Part shown: one piece after another, positions 12,201 through 21,995 of the stretch
How the letters are laid out: the number at the start of each line of letters is the position of its first letter
Numbering within the stretch: the stretch's first letter is position 1
Assembly: GCA_020631735.1 (NCBI GenBank)
Contig: CM036225.1
Span: 68,994,662-69,058,661 of the forward strand
From: Saccharum officinarum
Taxonomy: Eukaryota > Streptophyta > Magnoliopsida > Poales > Poaceae
DNA: 64,000 nt
Direction of reading: 5' to 3'
Program-made: the position numbers and the translations under genes
Notes under the pieces: model-generated
What the model was told of the DNA's origin: nothing
Database searches by the model: none
The model's input: the letters and a program-made list of their open reading frames with translations, nothing else

Positions 12201-15200
12201 CCGTCGAGGGCCTTGGTGGGGGAGCGGTTGAGCAAGTGGACGGCAGTCATCACCGCCTCACCCCAGTAGATCGCCGGCATCCCTCTCTGCTTGAGGAGGG
12301 CACGGGCGGTGGCCACCACCGTCTGGTTGCGGCGTTCGACGACGCCGTTCTGCTGCGGAGTGTACGGCACGGAGAAGTGGCGGTGGATCCCCTCATCGGT
12401 GCAGTACGCCGCGAACTCGGCCGCTGTGAACTCGCCGCCGTTGTCCGTGCGTAGGACCCGAAGCTTGCGGCCGCACTCCGCCTCCGCAGCAGCTTGAAGG
12501 TGCTTGATGACGTCCGCTGCGGCTGCCTTGGCGTCGAGCAGGACAGCCCACATGTAGCGGGACACGTCGTTGACGAGGAGGAGGAAGTAGCGCCGGCCTC
12601 CAGGTGTAGCCGGTGTCACGGGGCCACAGAGATCACCGTGTACGAGCTCCAGCTTCTCCTTGGCGCGGAAGCTCGCCTGGCGGGGGAAAGGGAGCCGCCG
12701 CAGCTTGGTGAGGACGTAGGTGTCGCGGAACTGCTCCACGTGGTCGACGTGCGGCATGCCTCGCACCATCTCCTTGCTGCCGAGCTGCCTCAGGGCCTCA
12801 AAGTTGAGGTGCCCAAAGCGCTCGTGCCACCTCCAAGCGTCGTCGTCGCGGCGGGCTGCAAGACAAAGGGGTTGCGCCACCTATGCGTGAAGGACGTAGA
12901 GGCGGTTGCTCCTGTTGACCTTGACCAGGAGCCGGTGTCGATGATCCCAGATGCGCAGCACCCCGTGCTCGATCTCCACGCGCGACCCGCTCTCATCCAG
13001 CTGTCCCAAGCTGATGATGGAGTTCCTCAACGCGGGGATGTAGTAGACACCGGTGAGCAGCCTGTGCTCGCCAGTCTTGGCGACGAAGACGACAGAGCCG
13101 ACGCCCTTGATCTCCACAGCGGAGGCGTCGCCGAACTTGACGGTGCCTCGAACGCTTGGGTCGAGCTCGGTGAAGAACTCCCGCCGCCCGGTCATGTGGT
13201 GGGTGGCGCCGGTGTCAAGGCACCACCCGTCGGTCTTGTCGTTGCCGGAGCTGTCGTCGAGGAGGGCGTGTGCTTTTGGCTCGTCAAGGTGGAGGAAAGC
13301 CGTTGCGGCCGGTGCCACTGGAGGTAGTTCGATGCTCGCATGAGCAATGAACAGAGTCGGCTGCTCCTCCTCTTCCGCCTGCACGACGTGGGCCTGGCCG
13401 CGTCGTGGCTGTCGACAATCCTTGGCCCAATGACCAAGCTTGCCGCAGTTGTAGCAAGGGTCGCCTCGTGCTGGCTTTTGCTTGCCAGCGGCGCCGCCCT
13501 GGGCGCCTCCACGATCATCACCCTCGGCACGTCCTCGCGCCCCTGCCTGGGCGTCTTTGCGCGGCTTGCCACGCTTGCCACGCTTGCGGCCGCCTGTCGT
13601 GGAAGAAGGCTCCCCCTTCTTCCTGTCACCTTGGCCGGCAGCCCACTGCTCCCGAGTGAGGAGCTTCCCGCCAATGGTGACGGGTCCCGAGAGGCGCTGT
13701 GGCTCATCGCCGTCAACGACCTTGAGGCGGCCCAACGCCTCCTCGATCGTCATCGTGGAGAGGTCCAGCAGAGACTCGATTGAGCGAGTCATCTGCTTGT
13801 ACTTCTCGGGGACGCAGCGAAAGAGCTTCTCAACAGCTCTCTCCTCGCCGTAGGTGTCGTCGCCGAACTGCACCAACTTCTGCAACAGAGTGTTGAGACG
13901 GAGAGCAAAGTCATCAATGTCCTCACCTGGCTTGAAGGCCAGGTTCTCCCACTCCTTGCGAAGTGCCTGCAGTGTGGACTTGCGGGCGCGGTCGTTGCCG
14001 ATGCGTGCTGCAGCGATGGCGTCCCAAGCCTCCTTGGCAGTTCGCTTGCTGGTAAGCGAAAACTGCATCTCGGGCGGGACTGCAGCAATGAGAGCATCCA
14101 GCGCCCGTCGATCTTGGTCGTAGTCGACGTCGCCGTACCGGACTGTATCCCACATATGCCGCACCTGGAGCTTCACCCTCATCACCGCAGCCCACTCAAC
14201 ATAGTTGGTCTTGGTGAGGGTAGGCCACCCGCCGCCGGGGCCGACGTCCCTGACGACAGTCTGGTACTCGTGGTGACCACGGTACCGAACCGGGGAGAGA
14301 GAGCCGCGCTGCCTGTGAAGGCCGCGCTCTCCGTCGACCCATCCGCCGCCGTCATGCGCGCCTCCTCCAGGAGCGCCACCGCCGTGCGCGCCTCCTTCAG
14401 GAGCGCCGCCGGCGTGTCTGCGCCTGTCTGGGCTGCCGCCGTGCTCGTGGGCGTGCACGGCTGCCCACTGCGCCGCTCGCCCTCGCGATGCCTCCCTCTC
14501 CAGCAGCTCGAGGTCCGCGTCGGCGCTGTCATCAGCAGCGATGGAGCTGTTGTTGCTGCCGCGTAGAACCTCGACCTCCGCTGCTGCTGCACGCGCTGCA
14601 TCCGCCGCCGCCGCTGCTTCCACCTCCGCTCTAGCTGCTGCTAGCTCCGCTACTGCCAGCCTCGATGCCCTTGCCGCTGCTGCAGCGGCGTCTGCTGCCG
14701 CTCGCTCGCGCTTCTCTGCCGCGGCGAGGTCGGCCTCCTGCCGACGCCGCGTGGTCGAGGCGACCGAGCCCTGAGACTGGCCTGCGGACATGGCGCGCTA
14801 TCGAGGGGGCTGCTGTGTGGAGAGCAGGGGCAGCCGGAGCTGCTGCTGCTACTGGCTGCGGTTGGGGCTGCTGCGAGGCCGGGGAAGGAGAAGAGCAGGA
14901 GATGCTCAGGCTACAGGATAGTACGGCTCGGATACCACTTGTTAGTCGCTGGATTCGCACTCTTGGTAGTAGCTGAATCCTTACTCTCATCGAGAGAGGA
15001 TGACACTAGGAGTTGGGGCAATTTTCTGATTTATTTCTCACACAAACTCATACAATGCCATGTCAACCTGAGGGGTTGGGGATACATATTTATAGGCTGC
15101 TAGCCAGCCAAGCATATACCAAGATGCTAGTCTAAGATGCTAACTACTTAGTCTAAGATGCTGTCCTAGATGCCAACTGCTGTCCTAAAAGCAGATGCTG

Positions 15201-15622
15201 TCCTAGATGCTGTCCTAGATGCTAACTGCTGTCCTAAAAGCAGTCAAAAGATGCTGGACACAAAGATCATGTGCTGCAGTATGCAGCAGCCCTACAACCG
15301 CCAGCCACGTAGACTTATCCATCAGGCAGTGACCCCTCTGCTGCCTCACCGTGCTCAACAGTGGAATCCATCAGGCCAGCCTATCACCGGCTTCTCTTTA
15401 GCTTTGCAAACTCGCCCTCAACGCTGAATCCTAACCACACAGACATTGCCAGAGCTTGGATGGGCGAGGATGAGAATGTACCAAAACACAAAATTGGACG
15501 GTCGCAGAATCGGGTGCCAGTGTAGGCTAGAAGACTCGTACAAGCATTAGTTTTTCCGTATAGTTTCCTAAATCACATGTTTACCTTTGGTAGGACAAGT
15601 GAAGGAAGCAGCTGACGTCTGA
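3201..15622 (+). CDS. PEP mutase/isocitrate lyase superfamily protein (carboxyvinyl-carboxyphosphonate phosphorylmutase-like)
   Basis: Six-exon model: 3201-3387, 4050-4261, 5850-6131, 6958-7080, 9145-9267 and a short last exon from 15594. Introns are GT-AG and phases agree, giving 309 residues before the last exon. The product has the PEP mutase/ICL barrel features: the metal-site loop GDGDNGYGN (residues about 101-109), LEDQ (130-133) and the catalytic loop PKACGHTEGR (136-145) with the Cys kept. Family members cleave or rearrange C-C or P-C bonds of small oxo-acids (petal death protein, methylisocitrate and oxaloacetate lyases); the plant substrate here is unknown. No obvious transit peptide is seen, so cytosolic is the simplest reading. 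The start ATG follows a pyrimidine-rich leader and sits in GGGATGG. The last exon is uncertain. The consensus donor at 9268 gives a stop at 15600-15602 after two codons; a weak donor at 9272 would give nine codons ending at 15622. Reading into the intron stops at 9274. Introns hold a Helitron-like end, a LINE fragment and an antisense copia element. Confidence 0.88.
4898..5536 (-). mobile_element. Helitron-like 3' terminus in intron 2 (5' end tentative)
   Basis: On the minus strand, a GC-rich segment (CCGCGATCCCCGCAGC then AACGCGCGG) is followed a few bases later by CTAG and then T. This is the layout of a plant Helitron 3' end inserted between A and T. The self-pairing of the GC-rich segment is weaker than in the 48960 element. 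A possible 5' end TCTCTACTTTAAC preceded by A lies at 5536, which would make a non-autonomous element of about 640 bases. No coding content is seen. Confidence 0.4.
7950..8862 (+). mobile_element. LINE (L1-type non-LTR retrotransposon) 3' fragment in intron 5
   Basis: Interrupted reading frames encode the typical end of a plant LINE reverse-transcriptase protein: a zf-RVT-like stretch (WKSWAPLKCKIFIWL, then CPLCD..EETIQHTLIFC) followed by NWEIWKHRNTIVFEGA. The fragment carries frame breaks and at least one stop. A 3' tail with GAAATGACA and a short A-run ends near 8862. It is 5'-truncated, as LINE copies usually are, and lies in the same sense as the host gene. Confidence 0.8.
9402..9434. repeat. 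(CG)n(CA)n microsatellite in the last intron
   Basis: Alternating CG/GC dinucleotides pass directly into alternating CA for about 33 bases. Such purine-pyrimidine alternation can adopt Z-DNA. It lies about 130 bases before the copia insertion. Confidence 0.9.
9567..9950 (-). repeat. 3' LTR of the copia element
   Basis: The left-hand copy in window coordinates is the 3' LTR because the element runs on the minus strand. It contains short internal repeats of GATGCTGTCCTAGATGC and CTGTCCTAAAAGCAG. It ends next to the polypurine tract. Confidence 0.93.
9951..9960 (-). other. Polypurine tract of the copia element
   Basis: The minus strand reads AGGGGGAGAG immediately before the 3' LTR. This is the expected primer for plus-strand DNA synthesis. 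Confidence 0.85.
9959..14791 (-). pseudogene. Copia gag-pol polyprotein frame interrupted by two amber codons
   Basis: One frame of 1611 codons runs from 14791 down to 9959, broken only by TAG at 12881-12883 and TAG at 10349-10351. In order it encodes: an Ala/Arg-rich N-terminal region; gag; a CCHC knuckle (CYNCGKLGHWAKDC); protease (CLDTGATHHMTG); the pre-integrase His motif (WHERFGHLNF); integrase (DNGGEF and QNGVVERRN, acidic residues kept); a Pro/Ser-rich linker; RT (YVDDLVITG kept); and RNase H (SSYEAEY). The first stop separates gag-protease from integrase, the second RT from RNase H. The integrase zinc module has kept its two His, but the expected Cys pair after it reads FRDTYVLTK, with no Cys. 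The copy therefore looks inactive although its LTRs are young. Confidence 0.9.
14926..14937 (-). other. Primer-binding site of the copia element (initiator Met tRNA type)
   Basis: On the minus strand TGGTATCCGAGC lies two bases inside the 5' LTR. It differs by one base from the usual plant iMet-tRNA complementary site TGGTATCAGAGC. Confidence 0.85.
14940..15324 (-). repeat. 5' LTR of the copia element
   Basis: This is the right-hand LTR copy, 385 bases, nearly identical to 9567-9950. It ends at the GGCAG target duplication (15325-15329). Confidence 0.93.
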
Positions 15623-15821
15623 TCTTGTGGATTCAGCCGGATCGTTTCCATGGCTTAATTGCCACCGGACATGATGCAGAACCAATCGTATCTATGTTGA
15701 GTTGTAATCGAAGGCTGTGTAGCGCAGTATCCTGAAGAACACATATATACATGGTCTTCTCTGCTTCCGTTGCTGCTCTGCTGTGGTTTCAGTAATCCCG
15801 AACTCGTGGTTCCAGTCTAAT

Positions 15822-15827
15822 AATAAA
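15822..15827 (+). terminator. AATAAA poly(A) signal candidate of the PEP mutase-like gene
   Basis: AATAAA lies about 200 bases after the last-exon stop, at the end of a T/G-rich 3' untranslated stretch. Grass poly(A) signals are loose, so this is a candidate only. Confidence 0.5.
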
Positions 15828-16037
15828 ACAGGACAGCTTGATGGGGCTTTCGTTATGCCAGAGCACTCTTTACTCCGTCACTGTACTAGGAGCATTTTAT
15901 CCGGAAACCTTTAAGTTAAAAACCATTGTTATAAATACCAATGGCCATATCAGGTTAATGGAAACGGACGTGATCTGTATATACAACGGGCAATTGCTGA
16001 AACCATTTCCTTGGCATGCGCTTCCAGTTCTCCACTA

Positions 16038-16178
16038 TTCCCTCTATTCTAATTTGTAAGATGTTCTTGCTTTTCTAGATACATAGTTGTTATAAAGATG
16101 TTATATCTAGGTGGGTAATAAAAATTATGTAAAAAAAGATAGGATGTCTTACAATTTGGAAATTTGGAATGGAGGGAG
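16038..16178. mobile_element. Stowaway-type MITE
   Basis: A 141-base element has inverted ends (TTCCCTCTATTCTAATTTGT against the complement of AAATTTGGAATGGAGGGAG) and TA duplications at 16036-16037 and 16179-16180. It is AT-rich inside with no ORF. Confidence 0.85.
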
Positions 16179-16680
16179 TACAATCTAACATTAGAACTTA
16201 TCTCCTGGCATGGCTTTTTTTCTAGTACAGTCTAACCTAGGTGGTCACGTTGTTTGCAACAATGCTTTGACAATTCACCGTAGTATACGCCAATCAGTTT
16301 GGCAGCTTATCTCCTTTCTTTCTATATGGTGAACACTTAAAAGAATGCAATGTCATTAGATTCGCCAAATCATCTTGAATTCAATCAATCTTATATAAAG
16401 AAATATCAATATCTATGATACTAAATAATATTTTTATAGTATACATAATTAGTGTCATAAATGTTGATACTCTTTTCTAATAAACCATAGAACTAGAACG
16501 GCATCCTTTTTCTGGATAGAGGTACTAATTTACAATCATAAAAAAAAGAGCATTGTTATACATAATACATGTAGACATGTAGTGTATGCTTTAGTTTCAT
16601 GGAGAAATACCTCCAAAAGGTACCTTTTAGCCGGTGTTTAGGGGAGCAATTGCGTTGAGAAGGCAAGCAGTGCAAATAGG

Positions 16681-17085
16681 TCTGTGGTCCAGTGGTAGAG
16701 TTGTCCAGTGGTATGCTACCCACCAGGGTTCAAACCCTAGTGTTGTATCTATTTTTTGAAATTTTCTAGAAATTTCAGAGCGCACGTACGCATGCGCGTT
16801 CGATGATACTGCGCGTTTCTGCATACCGGAGGCTTCTCCCAATGCGCACGTGTGGTGTGAGTGCGGAGTGTATAGATTGTGTACATCCAAGTTGTATCCG
16901 ATAAAAAAAACAGACAATGGCAGCATATCCCTTCGGCGTGCGCATTCGATGGTACTGCACATTTCTGCGTACTGGAGGCTCCAACCAACGAGCACGTGTG
17001 GAGTGAGTACGTAGTGTATAGATTGTGTACATCCAAGTTGTACCCGATAAAAAAAAGGCAGGCAATGGCAGCATATCCCTTTGGC
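16681..17085 (+). mobile_element. tRNA-derived SINE-like element with a tandemly duplicated body
   Basis: A Pol III A-box-like TGGTCCAGTGG and B-box-like GGTTCAAACCC lie about 40 bases apart at the head (16685-16740). They are followed by a body ending in CCGATAAAAAAA. The body and tail (TAGATTGTGTACATCCAAGT, A-run, CAATGGCAGCATATCCCTT) occur twice with a period near 147 bases, at about 16775-16935 and 16936-17085. The head region does not form a complete tRNA. The family is not identified. Confidence 0.6.
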
Positions 17086-17127
17086 CAGCCTGTTCTAACA
17101 GGGAAGTCCTATATCTTAAAATTTAGC

Positions 17128-17222
17128 ATGTTCGCTTGATCTTATCAGCCAGAATCAGCCAGCCATTCAACAGTGTTTTTCTCTCACAACGAATCAGCAT
17201 CAGCCAGAATCAGCCATTTATA
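17128..17222. mobile_element. Short MITE remnant
   Basis: The TTCGCTTGATC...CAGCCAGAATCAGCC...CAACAGTGTTTTTCTCTCACAAC pattern matches a common grass MITE sequence. A related copy lies at 33155-33281. The terminal repeats here are not clean. Confidence 0.5.
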
Positions 17223-17682
17223 GGCTTGAAGACACACATCGATAATTTAGGAACACTTATACTTCTATTCATACTGTTTATAAAATAGTAAAACACATCT
17301 AATATGAAACACTAAAATACATCTTTAACATACATAGCAGCTATATACGCCCGCAGCCCGCAGCCCGCTGCACTCCATAACGTAATTGAATCCAATAAAT
17401 TGTTTTGTAGCAGATTATTTGAGAAGCTTCAGCAGTTTGGGCTTGAATGGCACATAAGTGTTCCCAATTCCTTTTGGAATTCACCAGAGGTCCACTCCAG
17501 CCTGCATTCCCTACAATCAGGGGAACTTTGACATCACAAGGGGCCAACTAGAAATCAGGCAATCTACACAACGTTTCCATTTGTTGATTTGGTACTTACA
17601 AATATGGCGAAAATGCATTCTAGGACTCCTTATGTTACAAGATGGAATGGACTAGGGAATATGCAGGACATGCAATTGCACT

Positions 17683-20241
17683 TCATAAGAAGTATTTCAT
17701 CCTGTTATCTCTTCTCATGGCACGATACACAGCTTGGACCTGAAAAGCAGCAGGCAGAACTTCAATAAAAGGGGAACCTTTATGTCTATACAAAATGAAA
17801 TGAACAGAAAAAAAACAACTCAGAAAATAGGCATCTTTTTCCTGGCAAAGACATATTTGAATAAAGGGGAAACTTTATGTCACCTGCTCACTAGAAACAA
17901 CACGAATTGGTCCAATGTTTACAGAAACATATTTTCCTCTTGAAGATAATTTCTGAGATACCCGACCCTGTGCAAACCATTTCAAGATATATATGAATAG
18001 CATCAGAGAAATAAATCAACAAAACGATTGTAAAATGAGACTGAAAGAATATAGGGGAATGATTTTCGCTATTGCTGCAGGCTGTACTTATACAACCTGA
18101 GTGTACATGCAAGGAAAGAATTAAAATCCTATAATGTCCTCTAACCTAGTCTAATCAATAGAATGCTACAAATGGAGGTGCAAATATGATCTGCTATCAG
18201 GGCCAGTAATGATCGGGATAGGAGGGTCAGTAATGGCCATGATATTGCCTTTGTAACAGAGACAACTACAATCTAACATTGGAATATGTCTCCTGGCACA
18301 GCTTTTTCCTTCATGTCTTCACATAGGAAAGCAAAGTTTCATGGAAGTACTAGTCTACTACCATAGTACCATCTAAGAAGCATAAACAACAAATAACTAA
18401 AGTGAAAATGATTATTGCACAATCAGAGTACCAATATTGAACCTATCAGTGCACAAACCATTTCACAGAAGTATTGGCTCTACGCAAAGCACTAGCAGTC
18501 TAACTATATCTTCCCGTCGATAACTACAAGGTTTACAAATAAATTCTAAGGACTGTAAAAACTAACCTTGGGAATGGATTCTTGAAGAACAGATTCAACA
18601 GCAACTATCATTGACTGGACAAAATCATCACCTCCAGTGCCAATTGCTGTAAATCCTCTATCTGTGGGGTAGGAATTTACCTGTGAAGCAAAACAGTATG
18701 GCTAGTAAGCAATGCCTAAAAGAAAATATAGACTACACAATTTTTAGGGTTCAAGCAGAGATCAACTTTGTTGCGCACAAACTGATTAAAGTTTATCATG
18801 CAGCAGTATTAATCATGATAAAAGCATGCTGAAAATGAAAGCCAACATGAGATGTTCTCAATCTCTATTGTGTTTCCCGAAAAAGTTGACCAACAATGGT
18901 GTAAAATATCGTACTCAGAACATACAAAGAATACCACAAATGAGTGTCACAAAATTAAAAGTCATGTGATCTAGCTTCCCATGACCTACCATTTCCCGAA
19001 AACAGAACACGTGATAAATCCTACCTTAATGTTACCAAGCTACTGCTTCCAGAAGGAATATTGGTACAAACAAGAGCTTTTCTAATATATAAAGGGTTCT
19101 CATTGCATTTCTCAAAATTTAGGAGTCAACTATTTCGTAGAGTGCCCATTATAAGTCTATCTTTATGTAAGTTGTAACGCAGATGGACAAAGTTGGATAA
19201 TGAGACACACCTTCTGATCCAGAACAAGCCATTCATCACTTGCATCATCAGTCACAGTACCACCCATGACCATATTTGTTGTGAGTGCAACCCTTCCTTT
19301 AGACCTTGCTATCTCTGGTTTCAGAAAAATAAAAGCCAGTATGAAGTAGAGCATGGAATAAACCCTAGCAGAAGTTTGGGCTCAGTGGAAACATGAATCC
19401 TTGCATACATGAACACAAATTTCACGAATTTGACAAAGTAGGCACTAACCAAACATAGTCCTGCAAGCAGATATGTAACTTTACATCCTTAGGTCCTATT
19501 TGTTTTATATTCTGATTGTGGATGGTAGCTTTTACTATCTCAAGCTAAAACAAACAAGCAGCCTCACCCTGGATTGTAACAATCCACAGGCCAGATTGTT
19601 ACAACCCAACAATCTGCTCCCCCAGCTTGTAGATTGTTACAATTTGCAAGCTGCTTTTCACAATTTACAAGCTGAACATGCAAGGCCTTGCATTGATCAA
19701 TACTCCAATTCATCTATGCTATTGAGCGGTTCTATGCTGAGGAGTATCCTGATTACCCTATATTACAGAATAATATGCAAAGTAAACAATGCACGCGACA
19801 CTAAAGAACTGTAACCGAAGCTGCCTTGGCTAAAATCACACCAAGCCAACATCCGAAGTAACCCCCGAATCCAACCATAGCAATAAACCAGTGATTCGGT
19901 ATCCGCTGTCTAAAACTATTATATTATTATTCATTACCAGACATCCGAGCAAGAACCGAAGGAAGCGACTAGCTGAAGCGGCGAACAAGCAAGATGGAAT
20001 AACTCGTACTATTAAGCAGTGAGGGAGTGGGGGATGAAGACTCACTGGATATGGCCTCGAGCACAGCTTCTTGCGGCGGCTGCCCGGGGTCCCCGCCGCC
20101 GCCGCCGCCGCCGGAGCAGCAGCGGAGGTGCGGACGGCGGCCGCCGCGGAGCGCCCTCCCAACAGGCGGCGCCGCGGCCGGGAGGCGATGGAGCGGGTCG
20201 AGGAGGAGCAGGGAGCGGAGGGCAAGTGCGCGGCACGCCAT
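17683..20241 (-). CDS. DUF493 family protein, probably chloroplast-targeted
   Basis: Five exons on the minus strand: 20241-20046, 19314-19211, 18680-18567, 17967-17884 and 17739-17683. All junctions are GT-AG with matching phases and total 555 bases, or 184 residues plus stop. Residues 1 to about 50 are Arg/Leu/Ala-rich with a Gly run and few acids, like a chloroplast transit peptide. The rest matches plant DUF493 (YbeD-like, ACT-like fold) proteins in arrangement: GRVALTTNMVMGGTV, SYPTDRGFTAIGTGGDDFVQ, GKYVSVNIGPI, then VYRAMRRDNRMKYFL at the C-terminus. The biochemical role is unknown; bacterial YbeD is a small regulatory-type fold, and plastid function is inferred from the leader only. The ATG at 20239-20241 begins the only frame joining the transit-like segment to exon 2. 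The gene is convergent with the PEP mutase-like gene. Intron 1 contains a MITE. Confidence 0.88.
19494..19690. mobile_element. MITE-like repeat in intron 1 of the DUF493 gene
   Basis: The segment opens with GGTCCTATTTGTTTTA and holds imperfect repeats of GATTGTTACAA and CAATTTACAAGCTG. This is a style common to grass hAT-type MITEs. Ends are not clean. Confidence 0.45.
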
Positions 20242-20416
20242 CGCCGCCGCGTCCGTCGTCGTCGTCTTCTTCCGGTCGCCGCGGCCACGAGAGATTTCGT
20301 GAGATTTTTCTGGGTTCGCGTCCGTGTGCTGGACTTCGTTTTCGTGGAGGGCCGACGAGCCGTTAATTTTCATTTTCTTTTTTCCTATTATTTCCGCGGC
20401 TCCTCCGTAGCTTTAG

Positions 20417-20453
20417 TGGGCTAGGGGGCCCTAGGGAAAGCCCAGTCAGCCCA
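20417..20453. promoter_or_regulatory. Cluster of Site II elements (TGGGCT) upstream of the DUF493 gene
   Basis: TGGGCT occurs three times within 40 bases: on the plus strand at 20417 and on the minus strand at 20439-20444 and 20448-20453. They lie about 180-210 bases upstream of the minus-strand ATG. Site II motifs are TCP-factor targets enriched in nuclear genes for organelle and ribosomal proteins, which fits a plastid protein. Confidence 0.55.
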
Positions 20454-20498
20454 TAATGGCTTCTGGCCTGGCATCTGGAATTGATGTGGCCTTCTTGA

Positions 20499-20815
20499 GT
20501 TTTTTTTGAGATTACACAGTACAACGTAGACGTCCACAACACGCACGTACACTCACGTACGCAAACCTTACCCTCATGAGCACCTCCGAAGGACTGAGCC
20601 GGCAGATCTTGAAGTTCATGAAGTCACTACAGGCGTTTCGCTGTCGACGGGGACGTCGTCTACCATTTAATGCATAGCGTCGGTAAATCCTAGAATAAAT
20701 CCAGGAAAATACGAACACCAGTGCCAAGTCGAGGACTTGAATCCTGATGAGCAGGTTCCACCACAAGGAATCGAACCAACTGATCTATTATCAGTTCGCG
20801 GCCTTCTTGAGTTCT
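20499..20815 (-). mobile_element. Grass SINE, copy A
   Basis: Read on the minus strand it has a tRNA-like head with AGGATTCAAGTCC (B-box-like), then GACTTGGCAC, TTTCCTGGATTTATT, GACGACGTCCCCGTCGACAG and GTCCTTCGGAGGTGCTCATG, ending in TAATCTCAAAAAAAA. The same body appears at about 26620 and 39440, which establishes it as an interspersed family. Confidence 0.75.
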
Positions 20816-21114
20816 GGTATCTCTGTTTTAATCAAATCTTTAAATAAACCTTTTGAATCGACATGGCTCCTTGAGCGGCCAAAAATATTGCACGTACCTC
20901 AGAACATTATGTCTATTAATAAATAGTATGCCTGCCTTCCTCTCAAAAAGCAAAAAAAACCTTTTGAATCGAAAAAGAATCTATCTATTACTACTTCGTT
21001 TTTCAATGCTAGACAGCTCCAGACTTCTTTCCTTCTGAGCAAATTGGTGGCATGAACGAAATCACAGAAGATGATAGGCGAAGGAACTGCTCCGTAAACT
21101 CCATCGTCGAGTAG

Positions 21115-21272
21115 CTCTAAAAAAACGTAGAGCAGTCCCAAACACCCCCATAACAGGTAAGCTGAAAAACGTGGAGCAGTTCCAAGCACCCCCATAACAT
21201 GTGTAAGATGCAGAAATAGACTTGTACAGAAGTAGAAGTGGCATCTAGACTTGTACAGAAGTAGAAGTGGCA
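21115..21272. repeat. Two small tandem duplications
   Basis: A unit of about 55 bases containing ACGT.GAGCAGT.CCAA.CACCCCCATAACA is repeated twice. It is followed by a 29-base unit, TAGACTTGTACAGAAGTAGA plus nine bases, also repeated twice without change. Confidence 0.85.
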
Positions 21273-21289
21273 TCTGAACTTTTAGGTAC

Positions 21290-21530
21290 TCCATAAAAAA
21301 AACTATTCTCGTTTCCCAAGAAGTTAGATATTTTTAACTTTGATAAATTATGTATTAAAAATTATTAATATTTATAATATATAATTAGTATTATTAGATA
21401 AATCGTGGAATATATTTTTATAATAATTTTTTTAATGATACAAATATTACTAACATGTTTTATAAAGCTAGTTAAATTTAAGAAAGTTTGTCAACACGCA
21501 TCCCGTAATGTTATTCTTTTTTGGACGAAA
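21290..21530. mobile_element. Degraded Stowaway-type MITE
   Basis: The AT-rich interior (AACTTTGATAAATTATG, TAGTATTATTAGATAAATC, TTGTCAACACGCATCCC) and the right end GGACGAAAGGAGTA match the copies at 34907 and 29666. The terminal repeats are eroded. Confidence 0.65.
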
Positions 21531-21534
21531 GGAG

Positions 21535-21995
21535 TATGCGGCAACAGAAGTTGCAGAACCCTGAACCTGGCTTTTTGAAGGCTAATATAGATGGACATTT
21601 TAGTGTAAATAACCGAGGTGTGTCGCAGCATACTTTATGACAGAACCAAACATAAAAAATGGTTCAAGATGCATATTAGAGACGGGAAAAACATATGTAC
21701 TCCGTATTATTTTAGAGAAGGATGCTGTACAATTGGAAAGGGCGTTGCTGATCCATGAACTGAAGGAGGCAGTGACTTGAAAGTTTTATAGTGTGGGATA
21801 TGAGTGGTTGACCCAAGAGAGGTGGTAATCTTCTAGCTGTAGCACGAGTTAGCAGCTCTAGGAAGTTCTTTCCATGATGATTTTACATTTGTAGTGGCCG
21901 GAGCTAAACTGTATTTTGTATATCGTGTCCGAGCGACCTTGCTGGCTCGTTTGATTAATGGAATCATGCAGGTTGCTCAAAAAAAAACCCCAATG
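21535..21995 (+). mobile_element. LINE 3' end fragment
   Basis: A broken frame near the start resembles the RNase H-like end of plant LINE ORF2 (PEPGFLKANIDGHF). The fragment ends with a 3' segment TTGATTAATGGAATCATGCA, then GTTGCTC and an A-run. It is decayed and 5'-truncated. Confidence 0.5.

Larger units (their letters stand above)
9567..15324 (-). mobile_element. Complete Ty1/copia LTR retrotransposon inserted antisense in the last intron
   Basis: The element is 5758 bases long and flanked by a perfect 5-bp target duplication GGCAG at 9562-9566 and 15325-15329. LTRs of 384 and 385 bases start TGTTAG and end ATCCATCA on the plus strand. Read on the minus strand the order is LTR, primer-binding site, gag-protease-integrase-RT-RNase H, polypurine tract, LTR. 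Integrase before RT makes it copia. The LTRs differ by about eight substitutions and one indel by eye, near 2%; at an assumed 1.3e-8 substitutions per site per year that is roughly 0.8 million years. The lineage within copia was not resolved. Confidence 0.95.

Noticed and set aside
12494..13327. 277-residue plus-strand ORF opposite the copia gag/protease region
   Set aside because: It is the antisense frame of a GC-rich coding region whose minus-strand frame has clear retroelement domains. It has no family features of its own.
16681..16745. Possible tRNA gene
   Set aside because: A- and B-box-like motifs are present, but a cloverleaf with paired acceptor ends cannot be made and the sequence continues into a SINE-like body with an A-tail.
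20019..20424. Plus-strand ORFs over the DUF493 first exon
   Set aside because: GC-rich shadows. The minus-strand frame splices cleanly into four further exons with a recognised domain.
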